Positions 38,401 through 47,832 of a DNA stretch of 64,000 bases are shown one piece after another. A program made the position numbers and the translations under genes. Source of the DNA: Streptomyces showdoensis (GTDB lineage: Bacteria; Actinomycetota; Actinomycetes; Streptomycetales; Streptomycetaceae); NCBI RefSeq assembly GCF_039535475.1, contig NZ_BAAAXG010000026.1, positions 2,537,501-2,601,500 of the forward strand, read 5' to 3'. The notes under the pieces were generated by a model. It saw only the letters and a list, made by a program, of their open reading frames with translations. It had not been told where the DNA came from and ran no database searches. Within the stretch, counting starts at the first letter, position 1. Each line of letters starts with the position of its first letter.

Positions 38401-39267
38401 CGGTCCGGAGTCTGGTCCGGGGCCCGACCCGGTGCCGGACCCGAGGCCTCGGGAGCCGCCGTAGGTGGCGTCCTCGGAGGCCGTGGAGGCCCCGGGGCCG
38501 TACGCAGGCGCGTACGCCCCGGGGCGCGGGCTCCGCCCCGGGGCGGCCGGGTCGACGGGGCCGGGGGCCCCTTCGCGGCGGACGCGCAGGTGCCCCTCGC
38601 CGTCCGGGGCGGTCGGGAGGCTGTCGTCCACGGCGGCGGAGCGCTCCGCGGGCCCGTCCGCCCCTCGGGCGCCCTCCGTGCCGCGCCCGCCGGTCAGGCG
38701 CAGCGCGGACTCGCCCACGCGCAGCACCGCGCCCGGCGGGAAGCGGACGGGCTGCGGGCCGACCGGGGCGCCGTCGAGCGTCGTCCCGTTCGTGGAGCCC
38801 CGGTCCGTGACCGTGACGCGGCCGTCGGGGCCGACCGTCACCGTGCAGTGGGCCCGCGAGACGTCCGGGTCGTCGAGCGGCACGTCCGCGTCGACGGAAC
38901 GGCCGATTCTGATCGCTCCGCCGTGCAGCAGGTGCACGCCGCCGGCGTCCGGACCGGCCACCACGTGCAGCCGGGCCGGGGCGCCCTCGCCTATGCCGTC
39001 GTCCGGGCCGGGGACCTGGAGGGAGAGCACGGCCCCGTCGACCAGCGGCGGCTCGCCGAGCACGCAGCGCCGGGTGTCCAGCCGCTCCCCGCCCGCGTAG
39101 AGCACGGTCGTGCCCGAGGAGGAGGTGTCGGGGCCCGAGACGGCCGCGGCGAGGGAGGAGGCCACGGCGGCCAGCTCCGTCCCCGCGGGGGCGGTGACGA
39201 GCACGTCGCAGGCGCGCCCCGCGCCGTGGCCGGCGTGCGGCGCGAGGACGGTCAGCCGGATCTGCAT
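35458..39267 (-). CDS. FHA domain / FtsK-SpoIIIE-like ATPase protein with internal repeat array
   Basis: A 1269-residue protein starting MQIRLTVLAPHAGHG. Residues ~100-175 form an FHA domain (IRIGRSVDADVPLDD, SRAHCTV, DRGSTNGTTLDG), which binds phosphothreonine. A charged, low-complexity linker (~180-360) follows, then a first FtsK-like module whose P-loop is degenerate (GLAGPGGRLAGLARSVVAQL, about 440-460) and a second with GPAGSGRTELLRAIAASLA at about 747-765, where arginine stands in place of the invariant lysine. Walker-B-like VLVDDFDALVAPAL is near 1100. Between them (868-1072) lies an array of ~13 degenerate 16-residue repeats. It is divergent from two Ser/Thr kinases, a natural source of phosphothreonine ligands. 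No ESX genes are adjacent. The function is unknown; secretion or DNA-pumping roles are inference. Confidence 0.85.
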   Translation of the reverse strand: MQIRLTVLAPHAGHGAGRACDVLVTAPAGTELAAVASSLAAAVSGPDTSSSGTTVLYAGGERLDTRRCVLGEPPLVDGAVLSLQVPGPDDGIGEGAPARLHVVAGPDAGGVHLLHGGAIRIGRSVDADVPLDDPDVSRAHCTVTVGPDGRVTVTDRGSTNGTTLDGAPVGPQPVRFPPGAVLRVGESALRLTGGRGTEGARGADGPAERSAAVDDSLPTAPDGEGHLRVRREGAPGPVDPAAPGRSPRPGAYAPAYGPGASTASEDATYGGSRGLGSGTGSGPGPDSGPGLTAGSPGSPGDAPGNGHARAQELPESEGETEIEAHSRTRQGRKRGLGAWARRLAGGKDDATRTGEYGVAPVPAFAESRPGSLPGTAAAGPAPSPDSWPDPAAVLLTALGPGRRLWERGLDHPEALVVRLGTTDRAELSGVPVTVGLREAGSLGLAGPGGRLAGLARSVVAQLAALHSPGDLEIVLISADRNRPLEERRRAWGWLGWLPHVRPGHGQDCRLLLAYDREQAQARLTELTRRLDDGPLGAGWPSADRATVAEAAAHHEGPATVVIVDGDPGSAALRETAARLAGAGAAAGIHLLCLAEAPSASPASPVAATYEEACAASFAFRDCGAAALLSGDVATALRLLRTAGGRVAGHGTVGVVDAVSVAWADRFGRALAPLRTETAAGAGQGRSAALPPSARLLDELGLARATPASLMARWASAADGTAVLGAGPRGPVAVDLTAEGPHLLIEGPAGSGRTELLRAIAASLAAGGRPDRLGLLLVDGAGGERGEGLAACTELPHVTEHLVASDPVRMREFAQALGGELKRRAELLGDAHFADRRSGRLIGQRTASAAESVSPAARATARVPDARAGAADLTDRPSGRTLRTGGGELGDTPSARLPRHGTGELGDRTSARTPYPGTNDLSDRASTRTPYPGTGELGDLPSTRTHRTGADAHTPPPGSDLLGDRPSGRTLRTSGGELGDAPSARLPRHGTGDLGDRTSSRTPYPYPDAGDLGDTPSARLPRHGSGGPVDPSGGRPARPGAGDLGERPSARTHRVGADDLTYLPSGRTERTRSDELLYGGGAAGSQPPAEGAGSLPRLVVLVDDFDALVAPALGAPGRPAAGSVVRALEAVARHGARLGVHLIAASARPDRTVDTELAHGARLRIVLDPPPATAGPDEPQPGRGRLGHPDGRVTPFQTGRVTGRIPRTATLRPTVVPLEWERMGDPPTRRPVRELGNGPTDLALLASALDRAARSVEAAPVPPLTSPTHA
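36050..36665 (-). repeat. Degenerate 48-bp tandem repeat coding for a 16-residue unit
   Basis: About 13 copies of a unit with consensus [GD][ED]LGDxPSxRTxRxG, for example GELGDTPSARLPRHGT, GELGDRTSARTPYPGT, GDLGERPSARTHRVGA and ADLTDRPSGRTLRTGG. One unit is shortened and one has two extra residues. It lies inside the second ATPase module of the FHA/FtsK-like protein, keeps the reading frame throughout, and has no partner sequence elsewhere in the window. Confidence 0.85.
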
Positions 39268-39887
39268 CGCCGTCAGCGGTCCCTTCTGCGCGGCGCGCCC
39301 GGCGGGGGAACCGCCCACTGACTCCCCCCCACCCGGCACGGACGCGTCGTCCGGTACAGGTCGGCACGGAGCGAGGGCTCCCGACCCTCGACACGACGTG
39401 CTGTAGGCATCCTCGCACCTACCGCTGACAACCCGCCCACGGGTCGTCCAGAAGTGATCTTGTTCGATCGTCGGACGACGCGAAAACGCCTGGTTGCGTA
39501 TGTCTCGCGTCGCTTCCGGCAACCTCGGCCGCCCACCGGGCGTCTCTCTTCCGGACAGGTCCGGGGCGATCCCGGGACGACTCCGGGGCGGTCCGGACAG
39601 GTCCGGGACGACTCCGGGGCGACTCCGGGACGCTCCCGGGGCGGTCCGGGGCGGTCCGCGCCGCGGTCCGGACCGTCGCCCGTCGCGGGCCGGACCCCGT
39701 GTCCTGCGCGCGTCCCCGGTGGCGAACCCACCGGAATGCGCCCGCCCGTGCACGGTCGATGACCCGTTCGGCGGCACTAAAGTGGGTCGGACACCCGGAC
39801 GGGTCACAGAACACACAGGAACCCCGGGGACACTCCACAGACCCACCTGAGACCCCCCAGGACCACGATCAGCAGGGAGCGCGTGAC
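39268..39887. other. 620-base divergent intergenic region with promoter and repeats
   Basis: It separates the FHA/FtsK-like gene from the kinase genes. Open frames in it are low-complexity and have no ribosome binding sites. It holds the degenerate repeat tract at 39551-39672, an AT-richer stretch at 39450-39500, and TAAAGT (39778-39783) as a candidate -10 box for the kinase, which would give a leader of about 98 bases. Promoters for both genes must lie here. Confidence 0.6.
39551..39672. repeat. Degenerate 10-11 bp GC-rich tandem repeat in the intergenic region
   Basis: About eleven copies of TCCGGGRCG with 1-3 variable bases between them (TCCGGGGCGA, TCCGGGACGA, TCCGGGGCGG, TCCGGACAGG). 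The period is not a multiple of three throughout and the translations are low-complexity, which argues against coding. Confidence 0.7.
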
Positions 39888-41708
<1,821 letters not shown>

Positions 41709-41768
41709 AGGGGCCGGACGAGGGCCGGACGGAGGCGTCCGTGGACGCCAATGCTGTCTCTTTGTCGA

Positions 41769-41796
41769 CTTCCGAGGGGTGATTTCCCCTCGGAAG
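41769..41796 (+). terminator. Hairpin terminator between the two kinase genes
   Basis: Arms CTTCCGAGGGG and CCCCTCGGAAG pair perfectly around TGATTT, 60 bases after the pkaA-type stop. The second kinase gene therefore probably has its own promoter: TTGACG (41826-41831) is a -35 candidate but I see no matching -10. Confidence 0.8.
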
Positions 41797-41858
41797 TGCC
41801 GGTGGGCGCCCTCGGCCGCGTAACTTTGACGCGAACCGCAGCCGCTGAGGGAGCAGTC

Positions 41859-43103
41859 TTGGCACGGAATATCGGCAGCCGCTACACGGCCCACCAGATC
41901 CTCGGGCGGGGCAGCGCCGGCACGGTGTGGCTCGGCGAGGGCCCCGAGGGCCCCGTCGCCATCAAGCTGCTGCGCGAGGACCTCGCCTCCGACCAGGAGC
42001 TCGTCGGCCGCTTCGTCCAGGAGCGCACCGCCCTGCTCGGGCTCGACCACCCGCACGTCGTCTCCGTCCGCGACCTCGTCGTCGACGGCAACGACCTCGC
42101 GCTGGTCATGGACCTCGTCCGCGGCACCGACCTGCGCACCCGCCTCGACCGGGAACGCCGGCTCGCCCCCGAGGCGGCCGTCGCGATCATCGCCGACGTC
42201 GCCGACGGCCTCGCCGCCGCGCACAAGGCCGGGGTCGTCCACCGGGACGTCAAGCCCGAGAACATCCTGCTCGACATGGAGGGCCCGCTCGGCCCCGGCG
42301 GCGCCCACCCCGCGCTGCTCACCGACTTCGGCGTCGCCAAGCTGATCGACACCCCGGGCCGCACCAAGGCCACCCGCATCATCGGCACCCCCGACTACCT
42401 CGCCCCGGAGATCGTCGAGGGCCTGCCGCCGCGCGCCGCCGTCGACATCTACGCCCTCGCGACCGTCCTGTACGAGCTGCTCGCCGGCTTCACCCCGTTC
42501 GGCGGCGGCCACCCCGGCGCCGTACTGCGCCGCCACGTCACCGAGACCGTCGTCCCGCTCCCCGGCATCCCCGAGGAGCTCTGGCAGCTCCTCGTCCAGT
42601 GCCTCGCCAAGGCCCCCGCCTCCCGGCTGCGCGCCTCGGAGCTGGGCACCCGGCTGCGGGACGTGCTGCCGCTGCTCAAGGGCATCCCGCCGCTCGACGT
42701 GGACGAGCCGGACGCGGACCCGACGGCGGAGCCCGCGTACGAGGAGGACCCCTTCCCGACCGGTACGGGCGAGCCCGCCCCGCGCCGGGCCGCCGTCCCC
42801 CTCGTCCCCGGCGCCTCGACCGACTCCAACCGGGACACCCACACCTCCATGCGGGTCCCCGGCCCCGACGAGCTCTCCGGCGGCCCGCTGGGCACCGCCC
42901 GCGCCCCCCGCTCGGCGAGCGCCCGGAGGCCCGGATCGGCCCGCCACAAGGCCGGGACGGTCCGCAAGCGCCGGATCACGCTCACGGTCGCCGCGGTCGT
43001 CCTCGCGGGCGCGCTGGGGGCGGGCGGCTACCTGGCGGTGTCGGGCGACTCCGGCGGCACGGACGCCCCGCCCCAGGACTCGAAGCAGTCGACCCGGCCG
43101 TAG
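41859..43103 (+). CDS. pkaB: Membrane-anchored Ser/Thr protein kinase PkaB-type, TTG start
   Basis: A 414-residue kinase. The TTG at 41859 is chosen because GAGGGAG stands at the proper distance and because it puts the start at [21 protein letters not shown], the same place as the neighbouring kinase; the in-frame ATG at 41751 would add residues overlapping the terminator hairpin. K36 in [20 protein letters not shown] (128-130) and DFG 156-158 are complete, and the activation loop has [14 protein letters not shown] proline/charged linker (about 275-370) leads to a membrane span near 378-395 ([20 protein letters not shown]) and a ~15-residue external tail. It is a paralogue of the kinase upstream, with only moderate similarity, so an old duplication. 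Confidence 0.93.
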   Translation: MARNIGSRYTAHQILGRGSAGTVWLGEGPEGPVAIKLLREDLASDQELVGRFVQERTALLGLDHPHVVSVRDLVVDGNDLALVMDLVRGTDLRTRLDRERRLAPEAAVAIIADVADGLAAAHKAGVVHRDVKPENILLDMEGPLGPGGAHPALLTDFGVAKLIDTPGRTKATRIIGTPDYLAPEIVEGLPPRAAVDIYALATVLYELLAGFTPFGGGHPGAVLRRHVTETVVPLPGIPEELWQLLVQCLAKAPASRLRASELGTRLRDVLPLLKGIPPLDVDEPDADPTAEPAYEEDPFPTGTGEPAPRRAAVPLVPGASTDSNRDTHTSMRVPGPDELSGGPLGTARAPRSASARRPGSARHKAGTVRKRRITLTVAAVVLAGALGAGGYLAVSGDSGGTDAPPQDSKQSTRP

Positions 43104-43159
43104 GCGGCCGTGGCGGGGCCACGGGCGGAACACGGGTCCAGGTCTCGGCCCGGAGCCGT

Positions 43160-43165
43160 TACGCT
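43160..43165 (+). promoter_or_regulatory. -10 box (TACGCT) six bases before the prfB start
   Basis: TACGCT is followed by six bases and then the GTG start codon at 43172, with no ribosome binding site, which implies a leaderless mRNA. A -35 box is not evident. Confidence 0.5.
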
Positions 43166-43171
43166 GGACGC

Positions 43172-44281
43172 GTGGCAGTCGTCGATGTATCCGAAGAGCT
43201 GAAGTCCCTCTCCTCGACCATGGGGTCGATCGAGGCCGTTCTGGACCTCGAGAAGTTGAGGGCAGACATCGCCGTGCTCGAAGAGCAGGCCGCGGCCCCG
43301 TCCCTGTGGGACGACCCGGAGGCGGCGCAGAAGATCACCAGCAAGCTGTCGCACCTCCAGGCCGAGGTGCGCAAGGCCGAGGCGCTGCGCGGCCGCATCG
43401 ACGACCTCGGGGTGCTCTTCGAGCTCGCCGAGGAGATGGACGACCCGGACACCCGGGCCGAGGCCGAGGCCGAGCTGACGGCCGTCCGCAAGGCGCTCGA
43501 CGAGATGGAGGTCCGCACCCTCCTCTCCGGCGAGTACGACGAGCGCGAGGCGCTGGTCAACATCCGCGCCGAGGCCGGCGGCGTCGACGCCTCCGACTTC
43601 GCCGAGCGCCTCCAGCGCATGTACCTGCGCTGGGCCGAGCGCCACGGCTACTCCACGGAGATCTACGAGACCTCGTACGCGGAAGAGGCCGGCATCAAGT
43701 CGACCACCTTCGTCGTGAAGGCCCCGTACGCCTACGGCACCCTCTCCGTCGAGCAGGGCACCCACCGCCTGGTGCGCATCTCGCCCTTCGATAACCAGGG
43801 CCGGCGCCAGACCTCCTTCGCCGGCGTCGAGATCCTCCCGGTCGTGGAGTCCTCCGACCACGTCGAGATCGAGGACTCGGACCTCCGCGTCGACGTCTAC
43901 CGCGCCTCCGGCCCCGGCGGCCAGGGCGTCAACACGACCGACTCGGCGGTGCGCATCACGCACATCCCGACCGGCATCGTGGTCTCCTGCCAGAACGAGC
44001 GCTCCCAGATCCAGAACAAGGCGAGCGCCATGAACGTCCTCCAGGCCAAGCTCCTGGAGCGCCAGCGCCAGGAGGAGCGCGCCAAGATGGACGCGCTCAA
44101 GGACAGCGGCAGCTCCTGGGGCAACCAGATGCGCTCCTACGTCCTCCACCCGTACCAGATGGTCAAGGACCTCCGCACGGAGTTCGAGGTCGGCAACCCG
44201 CAGTCCGTCCTGGACGGCGAGATCGACGGCTTCCTGGAGGCGGGCATCCGCTGGCGCAAGCAGCAGGAGCAGGCGAGCTAG
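43172..44281 (+). CDS. prfB: Peptide chain release factor 2
   Basis: A 369-residue protein with a GTG start. The RF2-specific stop-codon recognition tripeptide SPF is at 204-206 ([16 protein letters not shown]), and the peptidyl-hydrolysis GGQ motif at 249-251 ([19 protein letters not shown]). It frees finished peptides at UGA and UAA codons on the ribosome. The gene is one continuous frame: the internal UGA with programmed +1 frameshift that controls RF2 in E. coli is absent near codon 25, so autoregulation must differ. The upstream in-frame extension overlaps the kinase gene and is a shadow. The mRNA is probably leaderless. Confidence 0.97.
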   Translation: MAVVDVSEELKSLSSTMGSIEAVLDLEKLRADIAVLEEQAAAPSLWDDPEAAQKITSKLSHLQAEVRKAEALRGRIDDLGVLFELAEEMDDPDTRAEAEAELTAVRKALDEMEVRTLLSGEYDEREALVNIRAEAGGVDASDFAERLQRMYLRWAERHGYSTEIYETSYAEEAGIKSTTFVVKAPYAYGTLSVEQGTHRLVRISPFDNQGRRQTSFAGVEILPVVESSDHVEIEDSDLRVDVYRASGPGGQGVNTTDSAVRITHIPTGIVVSCQNERSQIQNKASAMNVLQAKLLERQRQEERAKMDALKDSGSSWGNQMRSYVLHPYQMVKDLRTEFEVGNPQSVLDGEIDGFLEAGIRWRKQQEQAS

Positions 44282-44300
44282 TCGCCTTCCGTCTTCCGGT

Positions 44301-44341
44301 GTCGGGCCCATTCCCCACGGGGGAGTGGGCCCGACGCTTTT
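44301..44341 (+). terminator. Terminator after prfB
   Basis: Arms GTCGGGCCCA-T-TCCCC and GGGGA-G-TGGGCCCGAC pair with one mismatch around ACG; the hairpin is followed by GCTTTT. It lies 20 bases after the prfB stop. Confidence 0.9.
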
Positions 44342-44428
44342 GCGGGAGCAAGCGGAGGAAAGGCTCGTCTGACGCTTTGTCGACATGGCAATGGGCGTGC
44401 AGGAGGCGGGAGTTCCGGGTTTACGTCA

Positions 44429-44457
44429 CAGTTGCATCGCCGCATGCGGGGCAACTG
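44429..44457. promoter_or_regulatory. Inverted repeat enclosing a perfect palindrome upstream of the surface-protein gene
   Basis: CAGTTGC (44429-44435) and GCAACTG (44451-44457) are exact complements; the 15 bases between them contain the perfect palindrome CCGCATGCGG (44440-44449). It lies about 33 bases upstream of the candidate -35 box, a normal place for an activator or repressor site. Confidence 0.4.
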
Positions 44458-44647
44458 GTGATCTTTCGGGCATCACACGCGCAACGACCTTGACTGGCCA
44501 TCGGAAACTCGGAAGGGTGGCAGGCGGCATGCGTGTAACTGGGGCGCGTGTGAACGGGGGCGGGTCCAGTGAGCAACGGTGACCGCCCAGCGTCCGAGCC
44601 CCGAGCGCAGCTCTACAGACGATTGAGCTACTGGGGGTAGCAGCCAG

Positions 44648-45583
44648 ATGACGAAGAAGACGCGGGTTCGTGTCGCGCGGATAGCGGCCGGAGCGGTCAT
44701 CGCCGCCGGAGCCTCGCTCACCGCCGCCGGTGCCGCTCAGGCCGTCGGCGTGGAAATCGGCTTCAGCGCCGGGGTCAACAGCGAGGACCCTTGCGAGATC
44801 GACCCGACGCTCTGCCAGTCGGGCGGCCAGTCCGGCGGTAGCTCGACCGGTGGCACCGAGACCACGGGTGGCTCGTCCACCGGTGGCACGGAGACGACCG
44901 GCGGTTCCTCGACCGGCGGTACGGAGACGACCGGTGGCTCGTCCACCGGTGGCACGGAGACCACGGGCGGTTCCTCGACCGGTGGCACGGAGACCACGGG
45001 TGGCTCGTCCACCGGTGGCACGGAGACCACGGGCGGTTCCTCGACCGGTGGCACGGAGACCACGGGTGGCTCGTCCACCGGTGGCACGGAGACGACCGGC
45101 GGTTCCTCGACCGGCGGCACCGAGACCACGGGCGGTTCCTCGACCGGTGGCACCGAGACGACCGGTGGCTCCTCCACCGGCGGGTCCCAGACCACCGGCG
45201 GCAGCGGCACGTCCGGCACCTCCGGCTCCACCGGCGGCTCGTCCTCCGGCGGTTCCGAGACCACCGGCGGCAGCGGCACCTCCGGCTCCACCGGTGGTTC
45301 CTCCACCACGGGCGGCTCCTCCACGACCGGTGGTTCCTCCACCGACGGTGGCACCGGCACCTGCACCGTCGACCTCGACGGCGCCGAGTGCGTGGACAAC
45401 AACCCGGGCACCAACAACGCCGGCTCGCAGCCCGTCGAGCAGGGCAAGGTCAAGGAGGAGCTGGCCGAGACCGGCGCCGCCGAGACCTCGTTCCTGCTGA
45501 TCGGTGCCGCGACCATGATCGCCGGTGGCATCGGCTTCCGTATGCTGCCGCGTCTCGTGGGCGGCAACCGCGCCGCCGTCTGA
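44648..45583 (+). CDS. Repeat-rich cell-surface protein with LAETG sortase signal
   Basis: A 311-residue secreted protein. It has a signal peptide (MTKKTRVRVARIAAGAVIAA, cleavage near AQA at about 36), a short cysteine-containing mature start, then 11 repeats of the 11-residue unit GGSSTGGTETT, further glycine/serine/threonine-rich sequence, a short segment with two cysteines (CTVDLDGAECVDNNPG), and a C-terminal sorting signal: LAETG at 272-276, hydrophobic stretch FLLIGAATMIAGGIGF and a basic tail. LAXTG is the signal of the class E sortases of Streptomyces, so the protein should be anchored to peptidoglycan. The threonine-rich repeats may be O-glycosylated. It stands alone between prfB and ftsE with its own promoter and terminator. 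No function is assignable. Confidence 0.9.
   Translation: MTKKTRVRVARIAAGAVIAAGASLTAAGAAQAVGVEIGFSAGVNSEDPCEIDPTLCQSGGQSGGSSTGGTETTGGSSTGGTETTGGSSTGGTETTGGSSTGGTETTGGSSTGGTETTGGSSTGGTETTGGSSTGGTETTGGSSTGGTETTGGSSTGGTETTGGSSTGGTETTGGSSTGGSQTTGGSGTSGTSGSTGGSSSGGSETTGGSGTSGSTGGSSTTGGSSTTGGSSTDGGTGTCTVDLDGAECVDNNPGTNNAGSQPVEQGKVKEELAETGAAETSFLLIGAATMIAGGIGFRMLPRLVGGNRAAV
44834..45196 (+). repeat. Eleven 33-bp tandem repeats within the surface-protein gene
   Basis: Ten units encode GGSSTGGTETT exactly and the eleventh reads GGSSTGGSQTT. At the DNA level two alternating forms (GGTGGCTCGTCCACC and GGCGGTTCCTCGACC openings) make a 66-bp higher-order period in units 4-7, where two identical pairs follow each other. 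The copy number is likely to vary between strains. Confidence 0.93.
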
Positions 45584-45611
45584 AGGCGTGCGTAGGCGCG
45601 TGAGCGCATGA

Positions 45612-45646
45612 GAAAGGGCCGGGGGTCTCGTACCCCCGGCCCTTTC
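45612..45646. terminator. Hairpin terminator after the surface-protein gene
   Basis: Arms GAAAGGGCCGGGGG and CCCCCGGCCCTTTC pair perfectly around a seven-base loop, 28 bases after the stop. It lies between convergent genes and can serve both. Confidence 0.9.
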
Positions 45647-45678
45647 CTCTGCGTGCTCTCCGGCTCGCGTGCGGCCCC

Positions 45679-45864
45679 CTAGGCCCCGCGCAGCGCCGCC
45701 AGCAGCGCCATCGTCGCCACCAGGGCGAGCACCAGGGTCAGCAGCATCGCCGGGGTCAGGCCCGCCGGCTGGGGCAGGCGCTCTCGGTTCGCGCGGCAGA
45801 CGGGGCAGCGGCCCTCCGCGACGGGGGCCGCGCAGTTGGCGCACACCAGTCGGTCATACGTCAT
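45679..45864 (-). CDS. Small zinc-ribbon membrane protein
   Basis: A 61-residue protein starting [14 protein letters not shown]. Two CxxC pairs (C8/C11 and C20/C23: CANC and CPVC) form a short zinc ribbon, followed by a membrane segment at about 38-58 ([19 protein letters not shown]). A GGAGGAG sequence stands just before the ATG. The architecture (soluble zinc ribbon plus one span) is common among small actinobacterial proteins but I know no function. It is convergent with the surface-protein gene and divergent from ftsE. Confidence 0.78.
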   Translation of the reverse strand: MTYDRLVCANCAAPVAEGRCPVCRANRERLPQPAGLTPAMLLTLVLALVATMALLAALRGA

Positions 45865-46124
45865 GCGCTCTCCTCCTCCCGCGCGGGATCCTTGCGATCC
45901 CTACGAGCCTTGCGGTCCTCACGGCCTCACCAAGAAGAACGGTCCGGGCGTTCCGGGCGTTCCCCTACCACTGTGCCAGCTCCGGCGGTTTTCGGCGCGC
46001 CCCGCGGGATCGCGTACCCGGGGGCGAAAAGGATAAAGCACACAAGTCCGGACCGCGACTGCGCGGGCCATCCCCGTTCGCGTATGGTCACGCACACCTA
46101 CTCCCGGCCGACCGTGGTGCATCC

Positions 46125-46814
46125 GTGATCCGATTCGACAATGTCTCCAAGTCCTATCCGAAGCAGAACCGCCCCGCGCTCCGGGATGTATCCCTGGAGA
46201 TCGAGAAGGGGGAGTTCGTCTTCCTCGTCGGTTCCTCCGGCTCCGGAAAGTCGACCTTCCTGCGGCTGATCCTGCGCGAGGAGCGCACCAGCCAAGGTCA
46301 GGTGCACGTCCTGGGCAAGGACCTCGCCCGGCTGTCCAACTGGAAGGTGCCGCACATGCGGCGCCAGCTGGGGACGGTCTTCCAGGACTTCCGGCTGCTG
46401 CCGAACAAGACCGTCGCCGAGAACGTGGCCTTCGCCCAGGAGGTCATCGGCAAGCCGCGCGGCGAGATCCGCAAGGCCGTCCCCCAGGTGCTCGACCTGG
46501 TCGGTCTCGGCGGGAAGGAGGACCGCATGCCGGGCGAGCTGTCCGGCGGTGAGCAGCAGCGCGTCGCCATCGCGCGGGCCTTCGTCAACCGGCCGATGCT
46601 CCTGATCGCCGACGAGCCCACCGGAAACCTCGACCCGCAGACCTCCGTCGGCATCATGAAGCTGCTCGACCGGATCAACAGGACAGGGACCACCGTCGTC
46701 ATGGCGACCCACGACCAGAACATCGTCGACCAGATGCGCAAGCGCGTCATCGAGCTGGAGAAGGGCCGTCTCGTCCGCGACCAGGCACGCGGCGTCTACG
46801 GATATCAGCACTGA
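46125..46814 (+). CDS. ftsE: Cell-division ABC transporter ATP-binding protein FtsE
   Basis: A 229-residue ATPase with a GTG start. Walker [19 protein letters not shown] (36-44 core), Q-loop QDFRLL, signature [15 protein letters not shown], Walker [14 protein letters not shown] and switch MATHDQNIV are complete. FtsE with FtsX controls peptidoglycan hydrolases during growth and division and does not transport a small solute. The upstream frame extension is low-complexity and was rejected in favour of the GTG that aligns with the family start [18 protein letters not shown] (46083-46088) is a weak -10 candidate. ftsX follows after 21 bases. Confidence 0.97.
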   Translation: MIRFDNVSKSYPKQNRPALRDVSLEIEKGEFVFLVGSSGSGKSTFLRLILREERTSQGQVHVLGKDLARLSNWKVPHMRRQLGTVFQDFRLLPNKTVAENVAFAQEVIGKPRGEIRKAVPQVLDLVGLGGKEDRMPGELSGGEQQRVAIARAFVNRPMLLIADEPTGNLDPQTSVGIMKLLDRINRTGTTVVMATHDQNIVDQMRKRVIELEKGRLVRDQARGVYGYQH

Positions 46815-46835
46815 GCCGGTAGGGGAAACAGACAC

Positions 46836-47753
46836 ATGCGCGCTCAGTTCGTGTTCTCGGAGATCATGGTCGGTCTCCGGCGCAACCTGACGATGACCTT
46901 CGCCGTCGTCGTCTCCGTGGCCCTCTCGCTCGCCCTGTTCGGCGGTGCGCTGCTCATGCGCGAGCAGGTCAGCACGATGAAGGACTACTGGTACGACAAG
47001 GTCAACGTCTCCATCTTCCTCTGCAACAAGAGCGACGGGGCCACCTCGCCCAAGTGCGCCAAGGGCGCGGTCACCGCGCAGCAGAAGGAGCAGATCGAGG
47101 CCGATCTGAAGAAGATGGACATCGTCGAGACGGTCCACCGCGAGTCCGCCGACGAGGCCTACAAGCACTACAAGGAGCAGTACGGCGACACGGCCATCGC
47201 CTCGGTCGTGACCCCGGACCAGATGCAGGAGTCCTTCCGGGTCAAGCTGAAGGACCCGGAGAAGTACAAGGTCGTCGCGACCGCCTTCGCCGGACGGGAC
47301 GGCGTCGAGTCCGTCCAGGACCAGCGCGGCATCCTGCAGAACCTCTTCGACCTGATGAACGGCATGAACGTCGTCGCCCTGTACGTGATGGCGCTGATGC
47401 TGGTCATCGCGCTGATCCTGATCGTCAACACGGTGCGCGTCTCCGCCTTCAGCCGGCGGCGCGAGACCGGCATCATGCGGCTGGTCGGCGCCACCAACTT
47501 CTACATCCAGATGCCGTTCATCATGGAGGCCGCCTTCGCCGGTCTCCTCGGCGGCGCCGTCGCCTCGGTGATGCTGCTGGTGGGGCGCTACTTCCTCATC
47601 GACCACGGCCTCGCGCTCGCCGACAAGATGGCGCTGGTCAACTTCATCGGATGGGACGCGGTGCTCTCCAAGCTGCCGCTGGTCATCGCGGTAGGCCTGC
47701 TGATGCCCGCCCTTGCCGCCTTCATCGCGTTGCGCAAGTACCTGAAGGTGTGA
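46836..47753 (+). CDS. ftsX: Cell-division protein FtsX
   Basis: A 305-residue membrane protein preceded by GTAGGGGA. It has four membrane segments: ~20-42, then a ~140-residue extracytoplasmic loop containing two cysteines (LCNKSDGATSPKC), followed by spans near 178-200 (VALYVMALMLVIALILIV), 225-250 and 280-300. The motif VSAFSRRRETGIMRLVGATNFYIQMPF is the FtsX coupling region for FtsE. The external loop engages a hydrolase, in mycobacteria RipC, directly or through a partner. It forms an operon with ftsE. Confidence 0.97.
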   Translation: MRAQFVFSEIMVGLRRNLTMTFAVVVSVALSLALFGGALLMREQVSTMKDYWYDKVNVSIFLCNKSDGATSPKCAKGAVTAQQKEQIEADLKKMDIVETVHRESADEAYKHYKEQYGDTAIASVVTPDQMQESFRVKLKDPEKYKVVATAFAGRDGVESVQDQRGILQNLFDLMNGMNVVALYVMALMLVIALILIVNTVRVSAFSRRRETGIMRLVGATNFYIQMPFIMEAAFAGLLGGAVASVMLLVGRYFLIDHGLALADKMALVNFIGWDAVLSKLPLVIAVGLLMPALAAFIALRKYLKV

Positions 47754-47819
47754 CAGTCCACTCGGGGTGAGCCCATGGCGTCGTCCGGCCAACAGCCGTA
47801 CGGCGCCATTCGCTTGTCC

Positions 47820-47825
47820 TAGAGT
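47820..47825 (+). promoter_or_regulatory. -10 box (TAGAGT) seven bases before the S41 protease start
   Basis: TAGAGT fits the preferred Streptomyces -10 and is followed by GGGCGAC and the ATG at 47833. A transcript would begin at about the start codon, so the mRNA is probably leaderless; read-through from ftsX is also possible. Confidence 0.5.
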
Positions 47826-47832
47826 GGGCGAC

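Larger units (their letters stand above)
44282..44647. other. 366-base intergenic region with terminator, inverted repeat and promoter
   Basis: It contains the prfB terminator, an inverted repeat at 44429-44457, and a candidate promoter, TTGACT (44490-44495) with AAGGGT (44513-44518) after 17 bases, for the surface-protein gene. That would give a leader of over 120 bases. I see no gene. Confidence 0.65.

Noticed and set aside
39494..39850. A 118-codon frame in the kinase/FHA intergenic region
   Set aside because: It arises from the GC-rich 10-11 bp repeats, has no ribosome binding site and no recognisable domain.
41927..43171. A 415-codon N-terminal extension of prfB
   Set aside because: It is arginine/proline-rich shadow of the second kinase gene; the RF2 family start is the GTG at 43172.
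44834..45196. CRISPR array
   Set aside because: The 33-bp repeats are contiguous without spacers, keep a reading frame and encode a secreted repeat protein.
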